From: an uncultured Gammaproteobacteria bacterium
GTDB lineage: Bacteria; Pseudomonadota; Gammaproteobacteria; SZUA-229
Assembly (NCBI GenBank): GCA_913065105.1
Contig: CAJXZZ010000011.1
Span: 1 to 48,896, forward strand
Direction: 5' to 3'
DNA length: 48,896 bases
The stretch's first letter is position 1; each line of letters begins with the position of its first letter. The notes under the pieces are model-generated. The model was not told the origin of the DNA. It made no database searches and saw only the letters and a program-made list of their open reading frames with translations. This document shows, piece by piece, positions 27,592-36,870 of the stretch. Position numbers and translations under genes: made by a program.

Positions 27592-28026
27592 ATGGCAAAC
27601 ACAGCGCCAAACACAAATCACGGTATTAAGCCTTATAAAGAAAAAAAAGGCGAAGAATACATGAGTGAAGGTCAGATCCAACACTTTAAAGATATTCTTG
27701 ATGCGTGGAAGACAGAATTGATGTCAGAAGTCGACCGCACCGTGGACCACATGAAAGACGAAGCGGCTAATTTTCCAGATCCAGCCGACCGCGCGACTCA
27801 GGAAGAAGAATTTAGTCTTGAGCTACGTACCCGTGACCGTGAACGCAAACTGATCAAAAAAATTGACGACACATTGTCACTGATGAGTTCGGGCGAATAT
27901 GGTTATTGTGAGACCTGTGGCGTCGAAATCGGTTTACGCCGTATGGAAGCACGTCCAACAGCAACACAATGTATCGACTGTAAAAGTCTGGATGAAATCA
28001 AAGAGAAACAGACTCGCGGTAAGTAA
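27592..28026 (+). CDS. dksA: RNA polymerase-binding transcription factor DksA
   Basis: DksA binds the secondary channel of RNA polymerase and works with ppGpp in the stringent response. From ATG 27592 (TGGAG ribosome site 10 bases upstream) it has 144 residues. The coiled coil begins at HFKDILDAWKTELMSEVDRT with the tip Asp residues in FPDPADRATQEEE, and the zinc finger is C-E-T-C and C-I-D-C. It is next to gluQ, a standard pairing. Confidence 0.96.
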   Translation: MANTAPNTNHGIKPYKEKKGEEYMSEGQIQHFKDILDAWKTELMSEVDRTVDHMKDEAANFPDPADRATQEEEFSLELRTRDRERKLIKKIDDTLSLMSSGEYGYCETCGVEIGLRRMEARPTATQCIDCKSLDEIKEKQTRGK

Positions 28027-28052
28027 TATTACCGTAGTGTTCGAATCTAAAA

Positions 28053-28083
28053 GAGCCGGTATTTTTATATCGGCTTTTTTTTA
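28053..28083 (+). terminator. Rho-independent terminator after dksA
   Basis: AGCCGGTAT (from 28054) pairs, with one G-T pair, with ATATCGGCT, and a run of eight or more T follows. It starts 25-30 bases after the dksA stop codon. Confidence 0.85.
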
Positions 28084-28277
28084 GCCAATAAAAAAGGCTT
28101 TATCACCGTGGAGGACGCAGAGTTTTTATAGAAAACAAACACAACTAAATTTTTCTCTGTGTCTCGCAACTGCTCCTCGGTAACTGCTCCTGCGTTACCC
28201 TAATACCGTCCATCCATGGACATATGCGTTGCTCTACTTACGGACTCCTGTCCTAATCTGTGGTAAAAATCTGTTAA
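28084..28277. repeat. Intergenic DNA between dksA and gluQ with short repeats
   Basis: No gene is seen. AACTGCTCCT occurs twice (28168-28177 and 28182-28191), and GTCCATCCATGGAC (28208-28221) is a short inverted repeat. GGACTCCTGTCC follows near 28252. The mixture looks like a remnant of a REP-type element. It places gluQ on a separate transcript from dksA. Confidence 0.45.
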
Positions 28278-29168
28278 ATGCCCAACAATCAATCACAAAA
28301 CTATATTGGCCGCTTCGCCCCTTCCCCGACTGGCCCGGTTCATTTCGGCACACTCATTGCTGCCGTCGGTAGTTACCTGCAGGCTAAGAAAAATAACGGT
28401 GTCTGGTTGCTACGAATCGAAGATGTTGATATCACACGCAAGATCGAGGGCGCTGACGTTGATATTCTAAACACACTAGAAGCTTTTGGTTTTGAGTGGC
28501 AGGGTGACATCGTCTATCAATCAGAGCGCAGCGAATATTACCAGCAGGCGTTGGACCAGCTCATAACCCAGTCACTGGTCTTTCCCTGTATCTGTTCACG
28601 CAAACAGTTAGCCGAATCAAACAGTGATGTCTATCCCGGTACCTGCCGTGATCGCAAGCTACCTGAAAAAAACCAGCATGCCCTGCGACTGCAGGCAAAA
28701 GACATCAGTATCAAATTTAACGATACTGTAATGGGTGCGCAGTCACAGAATATTAAACAGCAATGCGGTGATTTTATAATCAGACGACGCGATAATTTAT
28801 TTGCCTATCAACTGGCGGTGGTGGTTGACGATGCCCTACAAAACATCACCGAGATAGTGCGTGGTGCTGACCTGCTCGATTCCACCGCCAGGCAGATTTA
28901 TTTACAGCAATTGCTTCACTACCCCACACCCGATTATTGTCATCTACCACTGGCGATTGACGCTACCGGCAATAAAATCAGTAAATCAGAGGGTGCTGTA
29001 AAGATAGACATCAACAACAAAGAAAAATCACTCATCAGTGCGCTGAACTTTCTTGGCCAGCAAGCACCAGCAGAACTGGTTAAATCTAACATTAATGACA
29101 TCTGGAAATGGGCGATAGATAACTGGGACATCGGCCAGGTGCCCAAGACAAAGAGCAGTCAAATATGA
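28278..29168 (+). CDS. gluQ: Glutamyl-Q tRNA(Asp) synthetase
   Basis: GluQ (YadB) charges glutamate onto queuosine at position 34 of tRNA-Asp. The 296-residue protein is a class I synthetase fragment without an anticodon-binding domain. It shows RFAPSPTGPVHFGTL (HIGH-type motif), RIEDVD, the zinc site CICSRKQL with GTCRD, the DDALQNITEIVRGADLL segment and KISKSEGA (KMSKS motif). The location just downstream of dksA is the classic one. Confidence 0.95.
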   Translation: MPNNQSQNYIGRFAPSPTGPVHFGTLIAAVGSYLQAKKNNGVWLLRIEDVDITRKIEGADVDILNTLEAFGFEWQGDIVYQSERSEYYQQALDQLITQSLVFPCICSRKQLAESNSDVYPGTCRDRKLPEKNQHALRLQAKDISIKFNDTVMGAQSQNIKQQCGDFIIRRRDNLFAYQLAVVVDDALQNITEIVRGADLLDSTARQIYLQQLLHYPTPDYCHLPLAIDATGNKISKSEGAVKIDINNKEKSLISALNFLGQQAPAELVKSNINDIWKWAIDNWDIGQVPKTKSSQI

Positions 29169-29257
29169 ATCATCGCTGGTTTGTTGCGGCATGTTTTTAG
29201 CTGGAATCCAAAACAACAATTTTATATTTACCTGACTTTCTCAAGCTAAAAACCCCC

Positions 29258-29284
29258 TCAGGTTTAATTAGAAATTAAACCTGA
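29258..29284. promoter_or_regulatory. Perfect 12-bp dyad upstream of acs
   Basis: TCAGGTTTAATT (29258-29269) and its exact complement AATTAAACCTGA (29273-29284) flank the loop AGA. No T-run follows, so this is more like an operator or a hairpin in the acs leader than a terminator. It lies about 52 bases before the acs start. Confidence 0.55.
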
Positions 29285-29335
29285 CACAGTGTATGCTAAT
29301 GCAAAATAACAAGTTGAAAAACAGGGGAAAACACC

Positions 29336-31300
29336 GTGTCTGGTATCGAAATTAATTCTGTCTTAACCGAAACCCGTTTATTTAAACCCAGTGCTGAATT
29401 CACTGCAAAAGCACGAATCAAACCCGAAGATTTAGCAGCCTTAAATAAACAGGCTGAAGACGATTACGAAGGCTTCTGGGCAGATCAGGCAAAACAGCAC
29501 ATCGACTGGCATACAGCCTTCACAAAAACACTGGACGACAGTCAGGCACCACATTACAAATGGTTTAGTGATGGCAGCATGAATGTCAGCCACAACTGCA
29601 TCGATCGCCACCTGGCGACCAAAGCAGATAAAACCGCGATTGTCTTCGAAGGTGAAGCAGGTGACACAAAAAACATCAGTTACCAACAACTGCATGACGA
29701 TGTCTGCCAGTTCGCCAATGCATTAAAAACCAAAGGCATAAACAAAGGTGACCGCGTCGTCATCTACATGCCGATGGTTCCAGAAGCCGTGGTCGCTATG
29801 CAGGCATGTGCGCGCATAGGCGCAATCCATTCTGTCGTGTTCGGCGGTTTTTCAGCAGAATCCTTACGCGACCGTATCGAAGACGCACAGGCCGTCATGC
29901 TGATCACTGCCGATGGCGGTACCCGTGGCGGTAAAACGGTCGAACTGAAAGAAGCGGCAGACAAAGCCTTAAGCAATGGCTGCAGCAGCATTAACAATGT
30001 CATCGTTTTAAAACGCAGCGGGCATGCTATCGCGATGCAGGAAGGCCGCGACACATGGTGGTCCGACGCGGTTGCCGGCATGGACAAAACCTGTGAACCT
30101 GAATGGGTCAACGCTGCCGACCCTTTATTTTTGCTCTATACCTCTGGCTCGACCGGCAAACCAAAAGGCATCCAACACTCCAGCGCAGGTTATCTGCTCA
30201 ATGCGATTACCACTAACCTGTGGGTGTTCGATCTACAGGACAACGACGTTTTCTGGTGCACCGCAGATGTCGGCTGGATTACCGGCCACACCTATGTAGC
30301 CTACGGTCCACTGGCCGTTGGCGCGACTATCGTCATGTTCGAAGGCGCTCCCGTCATACCCGATGCCGGTCGCTTCTGGAAAATGTGCGAACAGCATAAA
30401 GTGACCATTTTCTATACTGCACCTACTGCGATACGTGCGTTGATGCGATTTGGCGACGAATTCCCCAACCGTTATGATCTATCTTCACTGCGCCTGCTCG
30501 GCACCGTGGGCGAACCGATCAACCCCGAAGCATGGATGTGGTATCACACCGTCATCGGTAAAGAACGCTGCCCGATCGTTGATACCTGGTGGCAGACCGA
30601 AACCGGCGCCAATGTACTAACGCCTATCCCCGGTGTGACCGCAACAAAACCAGGCTCCTGCACACTGCCACTGCCCGGTATGGATGTCGATGTGGTCAAT
30701 GAAGAAGGCGAATCCATCACCGAGGCGAACAAAGGCGGTTATCTGGTCATCAAAAAACCATGGCCATCGATGTTAAGTACTATCTGGGGAGATGATCAGC
30801 GATACATCGATACTTACTTCCCGAAATTTGGCGGCAAGTATTATCTTGCCGGTGACAGTGCGCGTCGTGACGAAGACGGTTACTTCTGGATCATGGGACG
30901 CATCGATGATGTATTAAATGTCTCCGGTCATCGTCTTGGTACCATGGAAGTAGAGTCCGCACTGGTGGCTCACGAGGCGGTGGTAGAAGCGGCAGTTGTC
31001 GGTCGCCCACATGAGATCAAAGGTGAAGCCATCGTAGCTTTTGTTATCTGTCAAAATGAACGCCCGGTGGGCGAAGCAGCCGAAAAGATGGTGACCGAGT
31101 TACGTAACTGGGTCGGTGAACAGATCGGTGCCATCGCCAAACCCGATGAAATACGTTTCGCAGACGGCTTACCTAAAACACGTTCAGGAAAAATCATGCG
31201 ACGTTTATTAAGAACCATTGCCGCCGGTGAAGAAATTACTTCCGATATATCTACCCTGGAAAATGAAGCCGTGGTTGCACAATTACAGGGTGAAGCATAA
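29336..31300 (+). CDS. acs: Acetyl-CoA synthetase
   Basis: Acs makes acetyl-CoA from acetate, ATP and CoA. The 654-residue length is standard. Motifs are the AMP-binding [16 protein letters not shown], the [13 protein letters not shown] segment, the [20 protein letters not shown] hinge region and the regulatory Lys in [13 protein letters not shown]. It starts at GTG, preceded by AGGGGA. A dyad symmetric element lies upstream. Acetate assimilation would allow mixotrophy in an organism that also has RuBisCO. Confidence 0.97.
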   Translation: MSGIEINSVLTETRLFKPSAEFTAKARIKPEDLAALNKQAEDDYEGFWADQAKQHIDWHTAFTKTLDDSQAPHYKWFSDGSMNVSHNCIDRHLATKADKTAIVFEGEAGDTKNISYQQLHDDVCQFANALKTKGINKGDRVVIYMPMVPEAVVAMQACARIGAIHSVVFGGFSAESLRDRIEDAQAVMLITADGGTRGGKTVELKEAADKALSNGCSSINNVIVLKRSGHAIAMQEGRDTWWSDAVAGMDKTCEPEWVNAADPLFLLYTSGSTGKPKGIQHSSAGYLLNAITTNLWVFDLQDNDVFWCTADVGWITGHTYVAYGPLAVGATIVMFEGAPVIPDAGRFWKMCEQHKVTIFYTAPTAIRALMRFGDEFPNRYDLSSLRLLGTVGEPINPEAWMWYHTVIGKERCPIVDTWWQTETGANVLTPIPGVTATKPGSCTLPLPGMDVDVVNEEGESITEANKGGYLVIKKPWPSMLSTIWGDDQRYIDTYFPKFGGKYYLAGDSARRDEDGYFWIMGRIDDVLNVSGHRLGTMEVESALVAHEAVVEAAVVGRPHEIKGEAIVAFVICQNERPVGEAAEKMVTELRNWVGEQIGAIAKPDEIRFADGLPKTRSGKIMRRLLRTIAAGEEITSDISTLENEAVVAQLQGEA

Positions 31301-31343
31301 TACTGTAATTATATTGTTATGATCTGTTTTAGGAGATTTTCTG

Positions 31344-31769
31344 ATGAATAGCTGTTGCACACAAAAAGAAACAGCAGGACACTACCCGAAGTCACATTGC
31401 TGCCCTGCCAACGGAAAAGCCTATGCAAGCGTTAAACGTAAAACACTATTACATCACATAACACAGCCATGGCTTAAGCCAGTAACTGAACAGGGTTATT
31501 ACTTCTGCACCGACTCTGATTGCGACGTGGTTTATTTTGGACAGGATAATTCGATTATTCATAGAGACGAAGTAAGAACGAATGTCGGACAAAAATCAGA
31601 TGATAAAAACGCAGCTATCTGTTATTGCTTTGGCGTAACAAAAGATCAAACACGTTTAGATGACAGCATTAAAAATTTTATTACTCAACAGACAAAAGAA
31701 TCACTTTGCTCATGTGAAACGAGCAATCCTTCAGGTCGATGCTGTTTAAAAGATTTTCCAAAATCATAA
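31344..31769 (+). CDS. Cysteine-rich CopZ-like [2Fe-2S] protein
   Basis: The 141-residue protein has Cys pairs at the N-terminus (NSCCTQKE, SHCCPANGK), then YYFCTDSDCDVVYFG, AICYCFGVTKDQ and the end SLCSCETSNPSGRCCL. This layout matches the N-terminal domain of the Archaeoglobus CopZ type (zinc site plus a [2Fe-2S] cluster in a BFD-like helix pair), annotated in bacteria as copper chaperone CopZ-family protein. No heavy-metal-associated domain follows, and no copper ATPase is adjacent. Its end overlaps the open frame of the HPP gene only if the earlier start of the latter is used. Confidence 0.75.
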   Translation: MNSCCTQKETAGHYPKSHCCPANGKAYASVKRKTLLHHITQPWLKPVTEQGYYFCTDSDCDVVYFGQDNSIIHRDEVRTNVGQKSDDKNAAICYCFGVTKDQTRLDDSIKNFITQQTKESLCSCETSNPSGRCCLKDFPKS

Positions 31770-31777
31770 AAAATACA

Positions 31778-32731
31778 ATGATTGAAAAAATTCTGCAATA
31801 TATTGGGTTCGAACGCTATCGTGTTGGTCATACCGAAAAAATTGCTTCTGCCCTCGGTGCCTTCTTAGGCATATTAGTGGTATTTTATTCGAGCACCTAT
31901 TTTTTACCCGACGCTTCATCATATCTGATCGTTGCCTCAATGGGCGCATCTGCCGTACTGCTATTTGCTGTACCGCACGGCCCGCTCTCACAACCCTGGC
32001 CACTGATTGGCGGCCACCTTATATCTGCTGTCATCGGCGTTACCTGCGCGAAATTCATCCCTGATATATTTATTGCCGCACCACTTGCCGTAGGACTAGC
32101 TGTTGGTGCAATGTATTATTTTCATTGTATACATCCTCCGGGCGGTGCAACGGCTTTGTCTGCGGTAGTAGGTGGCAATGCGGTGCATGATCTGGGTTAT
32201 CAATTTATAGTAAGCCCTGTTCTTATAAATGTTATCGCAATACTCAGTGTTGCTATATGCTTTAATTTCTTCTTTAAATGGCGACGCTACCCTGTATACC
32301 TTGCACAAAAACAGGCCGCTGCGAATAAAACAAAATCTGACAACACCTATGGCACTATAACGCATGAAGACTTTGTTTACGCGCTGAGTGAATTCGAATC
32401 CTTTATCGATATTTCAGAAAATGATCTGCTGAAAATATATGATTTGGTTACGCACCGTCATCACAGCGCGAACATTCAATACCAGAACTTACAACACGGC
32501 CATTATTACAGTAATGGTGAACACGATAAGCTCTGGTCTATTCGCCAGATCGTAGATTGGTCCGACGCTAATGAAGCTGGTGAAGAAAAACTCATCTACA
32601 AAATTATCGTAGGCGAAAACAGACGCGATTCAGGCGTAATGACTAAAAACGAATTTTCCAGATGGGTTAAATATGAAGTTGTTCGTGATGATGAAAACTG
32701 GCGCCGTCTCGATGACTCAGCAGAAAGTTAG
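31778..32731 (+). CDS. HPP family integral membrane protein with C-terminal domain
   Basis: From ATG 31778 the product has 317 residues. The first 170 or so form the HPP domain with four hydrophobic segments and the name-giving motif in FHCIHPPGGATALSAVVGG. HPP proteins of chloroplasts and cyanobacteria are linked to nitrite transport; a similar role here is unproven. Instead of the CBS domains seen in some relatives, the last 120 residues form a soluble, charged domain (FVYALSEFESFIDISENDLL onward, then LWSIRQIVDWSDANEAGEEK) I cannot assign. It lies 8 bases after the CopZ-like gene, probably one operon. Confidence 0.82.
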   Translation: MIEKILQYIGFERYRVGHTEKIASALGAFLGILVVFYSSTYFLPDASSYLIVASMGASAVLLFAVPHGPLSQPWPLIGGHLISAVIGVTCAKFIPDIFIAAPLAVGLAVGAMYYFHCIHPPGGATALSAVVGGNAVHDLGYQFIVSPVLINVIAILSVAICFNFFFKWRRYPVYLAQKQAAANKTKSDNTYGTITHEDFVYALSEFESFIDISENDLLKIYDLVTHRHHSANIQYQNLQHGHYYSNGEHDKLWSIRQIVDWSDANEAGEEKLIYKIIVGENRRDSGVMTKNEFSRWVKYEVVRDDENWRRLDDSAES

Positions 32732-32748
32732 ACTTACAACAGCTGTAA

Positions 32749-33018
32749 ATGAAACTACAGATAAAGATCATTCCCTCTTCATCTAAAGACTGTATCGCAG
32801 GCTGGTTAGACGACACTCTCAAGGTAAAAGTTAGAGCCCCGCCAGACAAAGGTAAAGCCAATAAAGCCGTCATAAAAGTCCTGGAAAAAAATCTTGATCT
32901 AGCGAAAGGATCAATTAGTATCAGCAGTGGGACAACCTCGAGTAGAAAAGTTATTGAGATAGTTTGCGAAGACGATAATATTATTCAACAAAAGTTAGCG
33001 GCAATATTAAAGAATTAA
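32749..33018 (+). CDS. DUF167 family protein (YggU-like)
   Basis: This 89-residue protein carries the DUF167 pattern: IKIIPSSSKDCIAGW, LKVKVRAPPDKGKANKAVI and the later SGTTSSRKVIEI. The family is universal but without a firm function. In many Gammaproteobacteria it is next to yggT, but here it lies between the HPP and HAD genes. Confidence 0.9.
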   Translation: MKLQIKIIPSSSKDCIAGWLDDTLKVKVRAPPDKGKANKAVIKVLEKNLDLAKGSISISSGTTSSRKVIEIVCEDDNIIQQKLAAILKN

Positions 33019-33092
33019 CAAGACGCCATTAGAAGTTAACATTGCCTTTAGTTATTTTCGGCAGTACAATAATTTTTATTGCCGGTGAAATT

Positions 33093-33869
33093 ATGTCAGC
33101 CATGCTCTTCGATCTCGATGGTGTTTTATATGAAGGCGACAGATCAATTAATGGTGCTGCTAACACTGTGAAATGGTTTGATCAAAACAACATCCCTCAC
33201 CTTTTTCTGACCAACACCACTTCCATATCACGTAGTGAACTTGTTACAAAACTTGCCGGCTTCGGCATTAAGTCAAACAAAGAAAATTTTCTTACGCCAC
33301 CCGTTGCCGCCAGACAATGGTTACAAAATAACAAGGTAAACCGCATTGCACTGTTTGTTCCTGAGACAACCAAAGAGGAATTTTCAGATTTTAATCTGAT
33401 AACAGACGAGCATGAAAAAGTTGATGCCGTTGTTATCGGCGACCTGGCTGAACAGTGGACGTTTGAAACCATGAACCGGATCTTTCGAATTTTAATCAAT
33501 AACCCGAAAGCAAAACTGATCGCTTTAGGTATGACACGTTACTGGCGAACCGCTAATGGTTTACAACTGGATGTTGGGCCGATGATTAAAGCATTTGAAT
33601 ACGCAACAGGTACCACCGCTGTCGTTACCGGGAAACCGGCGATAGAATTTTTTCAGGCCGCGGTCAGTTTGCTGGGAGAGAAAGATAATAGCGTTATGAT
33701 TGGCGATGACATACGTGGCGACATTCAGGCCTCACAAAAGGCTGGTTTAAAAGCCATACAGGTTCGTACCGGAAAATTTACTGCAGCTGATCTTGAGTCA
33801 GGTATTAAACCGGATGTTATTCTTGATTCAGTAGCGCAACTACCTGAGTGGTGGCAAACGAATATGTGA
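33093..33869 (+). CDS. HAD superfamily IIA hydrolase (LHPP-like)
   Basis: From ATG 33093 (GGTGA upstream) the product has 258 residues. HAD motif I is LFDLDGVLYEGD, motif II is in LFLTNTTSISR, motif III Lys in GKPAIEFFQAA and motif IV in VMIGDDIRGDIQASQKAGL. The IIA cap and overall pattern match the LHPP-type phosphatases (TIGR01458-like). Substrate not assignable. The frame is open 51 bases further upstream, but that segment is not conserved in the family. Confidence 0.88.
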   Translation: MSAMLFDLDGVLYEGDRSINGAANTVKWFDQNNIPHLFLTNTTSISRSELVTKLAGFGIKSNKENFLTPPVAARQWLQNNKVNRIALFVPETTKEEFSDFNLITDEHEKVDAVVIGDLAEQWTFETMNRIFRILINNPKAKLIALGMTRYWRTANGLQLDVGPMIKAFEYATGTTAVVTGKPAIEFFQAAVSLLGEKDNSVMIGDDIRGDIQASQKAGLKAIQVRTGKFTAADLESGIKPDVILDSVAQLPEWWQTNM

Positions 33870-34040
33870 CTTTAGAAGTCACGCTGTTGGTTGGCTACGA
33901 AACGCAATAGTTAAATATATACCCCCCTTTGATTCAAATGATTCTTTACAACTATGTTATTCAAGCGATTCAAGTAACTGAAGAATTTCACCACGAATAC
34001 TGCTTATTTCAGCCATAATCAAATCCAAAATATGACTCAA

Positions 34041-34066
34041 CATTCCCACGCGCGAGCGTGGGAATG
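34041..34066. repeat. GTGGGAA-type intergenic hairpin
   Basis: CATTCCCACGC (34041-34051) and GCGTGGGAATG (34056-34066) are exact complements around a GCGA loop. This CATTCCCACGC / GCGTGGGAATG hairpin is a sequence I have seen as a dispersed intergenic repeat in many proteobacteria. It lies in the gap between the HAD gene and convergent nudF; the rest of the 209-base gap holds no gene I can support. Confidence 0.8.
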
Positions 34067-34078
34067 AGAAATTCTTTA

Positions 34079-34669
34079 TTAAAGCCACTCCTTACGTATT
34101 CGATCACGATTCAAACGAAACCATTGCAGTGCGATGATAGGTGCGGCGGAATCAATTCTGCCGCTGTCCAGCCAGTCGAAGGCCTGTTCACTGCTGATGA
34201 CATGCACTTTAATATCCTCGCCCTCTTCATCGAGACCGTGTATTCCGTTTATATGAGAACTATCAGTGCGTCCAAGAAAAATCTGTATCTGTTCATCTGA
34301 ACCGCCCGGGCTGGAATAGTAGTGATACATTTCTACCAGATCGCTTACTTCACACCCCGCCTCTTCATGGGCTTCTCTGTGCACCACTTCTTCGGCCGAT
34401 TCGCCTGTCTCCTGGTATCCAGCGATTATCTCGATTAACCACGGACCGCTTTTATCTTCACCGGCACCGATTCTAAATTGTTCGACGAGTACCACTTCAT
34501 CTCGCACCGGGTCGTAGGGAAGCACGGCGACTGCCTGCCCTCTATCCAACAGTTCACGAGTAAGAACCGGACTCTGTCCACTGGAAAATAATTCGTGCTG
34601 CAACTCAATTTTACTTAGTTTAAAAAAGCCCTGATAGATTATTTTTTTCTTGATGACTGACCATTTCAT
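34079..34669 (-). CDS. nudF: ADP-ribose pyrophosphatase (NudF, Nudix hydrolase)
   Basis: The enzyme hydrolyses ADP-ribose to AMP and ribose 5-phosphate. The family pattern is KKIIYQGFFKLSKIELQHEL, then VLPYDPVRDEVVLVEQFRIG, the Nudix box GYQETGESAEEVVHREAHEE plus AGCEV, YSSPGGSDEQ and VISSEQAFDWLDSGRIDSAA, ending in LQWFRLNRDRIRKEWL, very like E. coli NudF. The start is uncertain: ATG 34669 is used; ATG 34681 and TTG 34708 are possible and none has a good ribosome site. Confidence 0.92.
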   Translation of the reverse strand: MKWSVIKKKIIYQGFFKLSKIELQHELFSSGQSPVLTRELLDRGQAVAVLPYDPVRDEVVLVEQFRIGAGEDKSGPWLIEIIAGYQETGESAEEVVHREAHEEAGCEVSDLVEMYHYYSSPGGSDEQIQIFLGRTDSSHINGIHGLDEEGEDIKVHVISSEQAFDWLDSGRIDSAAPIIALQWFRLNRDRIRKEWL

Positions 34670-34763
34670 AGCGACAATCATCTTGCACAATATTTGTATA
34701 ATTCTCAAACATTAAGTTATATACAACAGCCTATAACGCGAATTAAAAAGGCATCGAATACTA

Positions 34764-34809
34764 ATCTTGCACGCTACGCAGCGGTAAGCGCTAATAATCA
34801 GTGCAAGAT
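34764..34809. repeat. Inverted repeat downstream of pcm
   Basis: ATCTTGCAC at 34764-34772 and GTGCAAGAT at 34801-34809 are exact complements with a 28-base loop. There is no adjacent T-run. It may stabilise or end the metK-pcm transcript on the minus strand; it is otherwise unexplained. Confidence 0.5.
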
Positions 34810-34884
34810 AAAAGCCAGGCATTGTGACTAATATGAAATATATATCGTTTCTTCATTTCAGAAATGTAGTAGTTAATCGTTTAA

Positions 34885-35547
34885 TTAAACGGGATGTTCG
34901 CCCTGGAAGGGAACAAAAGCGACACCAAGAATATCCCTGATACTAAGTTCACCATCTTCGTCTTTTTCAACCAGTGTCAGTTCCTGAGACAGATACTGTT
35001 GACCTACAGGAATCACCATACGGCCACCGGGTTTGAGCTGCTCGATCAGCGCCTCAGGTATATGTGTCGCGGCAGCGGTGACAATGATACCGTCGAAGGG
35101 GGCATGCTCTGGCCAGCCATCATAACCATTACCAGCCTTACACTCGATGTTGTCATAACCAAGTTTTTCGAAACGTGTTTTCGCCATGTCAGCAAGCGCA
35201 GGAACATATTCGATGGTATAAACCTGTTTGCACAATTGTGAAAGGATAGCGGCCTGATAACCTGAACCGGTACCGATTTCCAATACGGTATCGTCTTTTT
35301 CAAGCTCAAGCAGGTCTGTCATTAGCGCAACGATATAGGGTTGTGAAATTGTCTGGCCATGACCGATAGGCAATGGCCCATTATAAAATGCACTATCAAG
35401 ATAAGTCTTTGGTACGAACTTATCGCGTGGTATTGCTAATAAGGCGGCCTTCACTTTTGGGTCAAGTCTATCCTTGCCGGTCATCCTGCGTGTGTAGTTG
35501 TATTCACTTTCGATCTCATCGAGCAGGTGCTGTATTTTTTTCTTCAT
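34885..35547 (-). CDS. pcm: Protein-L-isoaspartate O-methyltransferase
   Basis: Pcm uses SAM to methylate isoaspartyl residues in aged proteins and so starts their repair. The 220-residue protein has the family motifs AYNGPLPIGHGQTISQPYIVA (here FYNGPLPIGHGQTISQP), VLEIGTGSGYQAAILSQL, TIEYVPAL, PFDGIIVTAAATHIPEAL and KPGGRMVIPVG. It lies 15 bases after the SAM synthetase gene, so the SAM supply and this methyltransferase are co-expressed. Confidence 0.96.
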   Translation of the reverse strand: MKKKIQHLLDEIESEYNYTRRMTGKDRLDPKVKAALLAIPRDKFVPKTYLDSAFYNGPLPIGHGQTISQPYIVALMTDLLELEKDDTVLEIGTGSGYQAAILSQLCKQVYTIEYVPALADMAKTRFEKLGYDNIECKAGNGYDGWPEHAPFDGIIVTAAATHIPEALIEQLKPGGRMVIPVGQQYLSQELTLVEKDEDGELSIRDILGVAFVPFQGEHPV

Positions 35548-35562
35548 GATCTGTCACCCCAC

Positions 35563-36768
35563 TCAGTAAACCAGCAATGTTCCGCTGACGAGCGCCTGCC
35601 TGATCTGATCCATACGCTCCAGCTTATCGTTGACGATGTCATCAACTGATTTTCGAATAGTTTCTATGTTGCCTCCATCCGGCAACGACACACGGATATC
35701 GACGATCATAGGTTGTTTGATGGGCGAGCCAATGCGACTGACAAGGTAACAATAAGCTTCGGTAACCTCATCCAGTTTCTGTACCAGAGCGAAAGCGATT
35801 TGTTGCGCCACAATGTTGTAGAGCTTGCCAACATGGGTTACCGGATTTTTACCGGCGGCGGCTTCCATGTTCATTGGTCGGTACGGGGTTATCAGGCCAT
35901 TCACCCGATTGCCGCGTCCAACTTCACCATCATCGCCAGATTCAGCCGAGGTGCCTGTCACTGTCATAAACAGACTGTTTGTATCTACATCATCTGCTGC
36001 ATTGACGGTTACCTTTACATTTCTGTTTGTTAGTGTTTTTGCGGTCTGCTCTACCAGTCTGGCAAGCTGCAATTTTTTTTGTACATAGTCATCGACATCG
36101 GTGATATAGCGGTCGATAAACGCGCAGGAAACGGTAAGTTCGATGTCTTCGTCGCTTCGTATCGCCATAACTTTTATATCTTCTCCGGTTTCCGGATATG
36201 CGACTTTTGTCTCAACGGAGTTCAGGGTTTGTTCAACCTGTAATACGATGCGCTCCATTTCGCTGAGGGGGGCATAACCAACACCGCAGGATGTATCGTT
36301 GGCCAGCGCGATGCCGGTTGCTTCCTGACGCAGATACAGTTCGACCAGGTCGGCCGAGCCGGGGCGAATCAGGCTGTGTAGTTTGACGTGGTGTTCAGGA
36401 TCAAGCTCATGAAAGTTTGCTTTCAACCAGCGAGTGCAACTTTGTTCAACCAGATCGTCGATGGGAACACTGATACCTTTATATTCACTGGTTGCACGCC
36501 CCGCGAGAAATATTTCCATTGGCAAGATGATTTCCCCACCGCCAAATTTCGCTTGTGAGCTACCTCCCCAGAGCAAGGCTTTGTCCACATTGTGATGCAG
36601 CACGAGACCAAAGTTATCCAGATAGAACTGGCATAAGGTACGGCTAAGTTCTTCAGCCAGTGCATCGCAGATCGTATCCGGATGACCGATGCCTTTGCGT
36701 TCAACAATTTCAACTGGCTGACTGTAATACGGTGTTTGGCAAAGTGAGAGGTGTGAATGGGTAACCAT
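35563..36768 (-). CDS. Methionine adenosyltransferase, archaeal type
   Basis: The enzyme makes SAM from methionine and ATP. The 401-residue protein is of the archaeal MAT family (PF01941), not the usual bacterial Met[59 protein letters not shown], then [18 protein letters not shown], the [20 protein letters not shown] segment and [20 protein letters not shown]. Bacterial MetK motifs (GHPDKVADQISD and GAGDQG) are missing. This type occurs in a minority of bacteria. It is paired with pcm; whether a normal metK also exists in the genome cannot be seen. Confidence 0.92.
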   Translation of the reverse strand: MVTHSHLSLCQTPYYSQPVEIVERKGIGHPDTICDALAEELSRTLCQFYLDNFGLVLHHNVDKALLWGGSSQAKFGGGEIILPMEIFLAGRATSEYKGISVPIDDLVEQSCTRWLKANFHELDPEHHVKLHSLIRPGSADLVELYLRQEATGIALANDTSCGVGYAPLSEMERIVLQVEQTLNSVETKVAYPETGEDIKVMAIRSDEDIELTVSCAFIDRYITDVDDYVQKKLQLARLVEQTAKTLTNRNVKVTVNAADDVDTNSLFMTVTGTSAESGDDGEVGRGNRVNGLITPYRPMNMEAAAGKNPVTHVGKLYNIVAQQIAFALVQKLDEVTEAYCYLVSRIGSPIKQPMIVDIRVSLPDGGNIETIRKSVDDIVNDKLERMDQIRQALVSGTLLVY

Positions 36769-36829
36769 TATCAGTATTGTCCCTTCATATAATGCTTAAT
36801 ACGTATCGAAGCGAATAACTCGCAAAATC

Positions 36830-36863
36830 GCAGTACCTGGCATTACCAAATGCAAGGTACTGC
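36830..36863 (-). terminator. Hairpin after hsp20, possible terminator
   Basis: A 15-bp stem with one mismatch: GCAGTACCT then GCATT on one side, AATGC then AGGTACTGC on the other, with a small loop. Read on the minus strand it comes just after the hsp20 stop codon and is followed by GATTTTGCG, a weak T-tract. A terminator function is likely but not strong. Confidence 0.6.
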
Positions 36864-36870
36864 AAAGTCC

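Noticed and set aside
33957-34016. A 19-codon minus-strand frame (MAEISSIRGEILQLLESLE)
   Set aside because: It has a fair ribosome site, but is too short and without a known homologue; kept only as a possibility in a gap.
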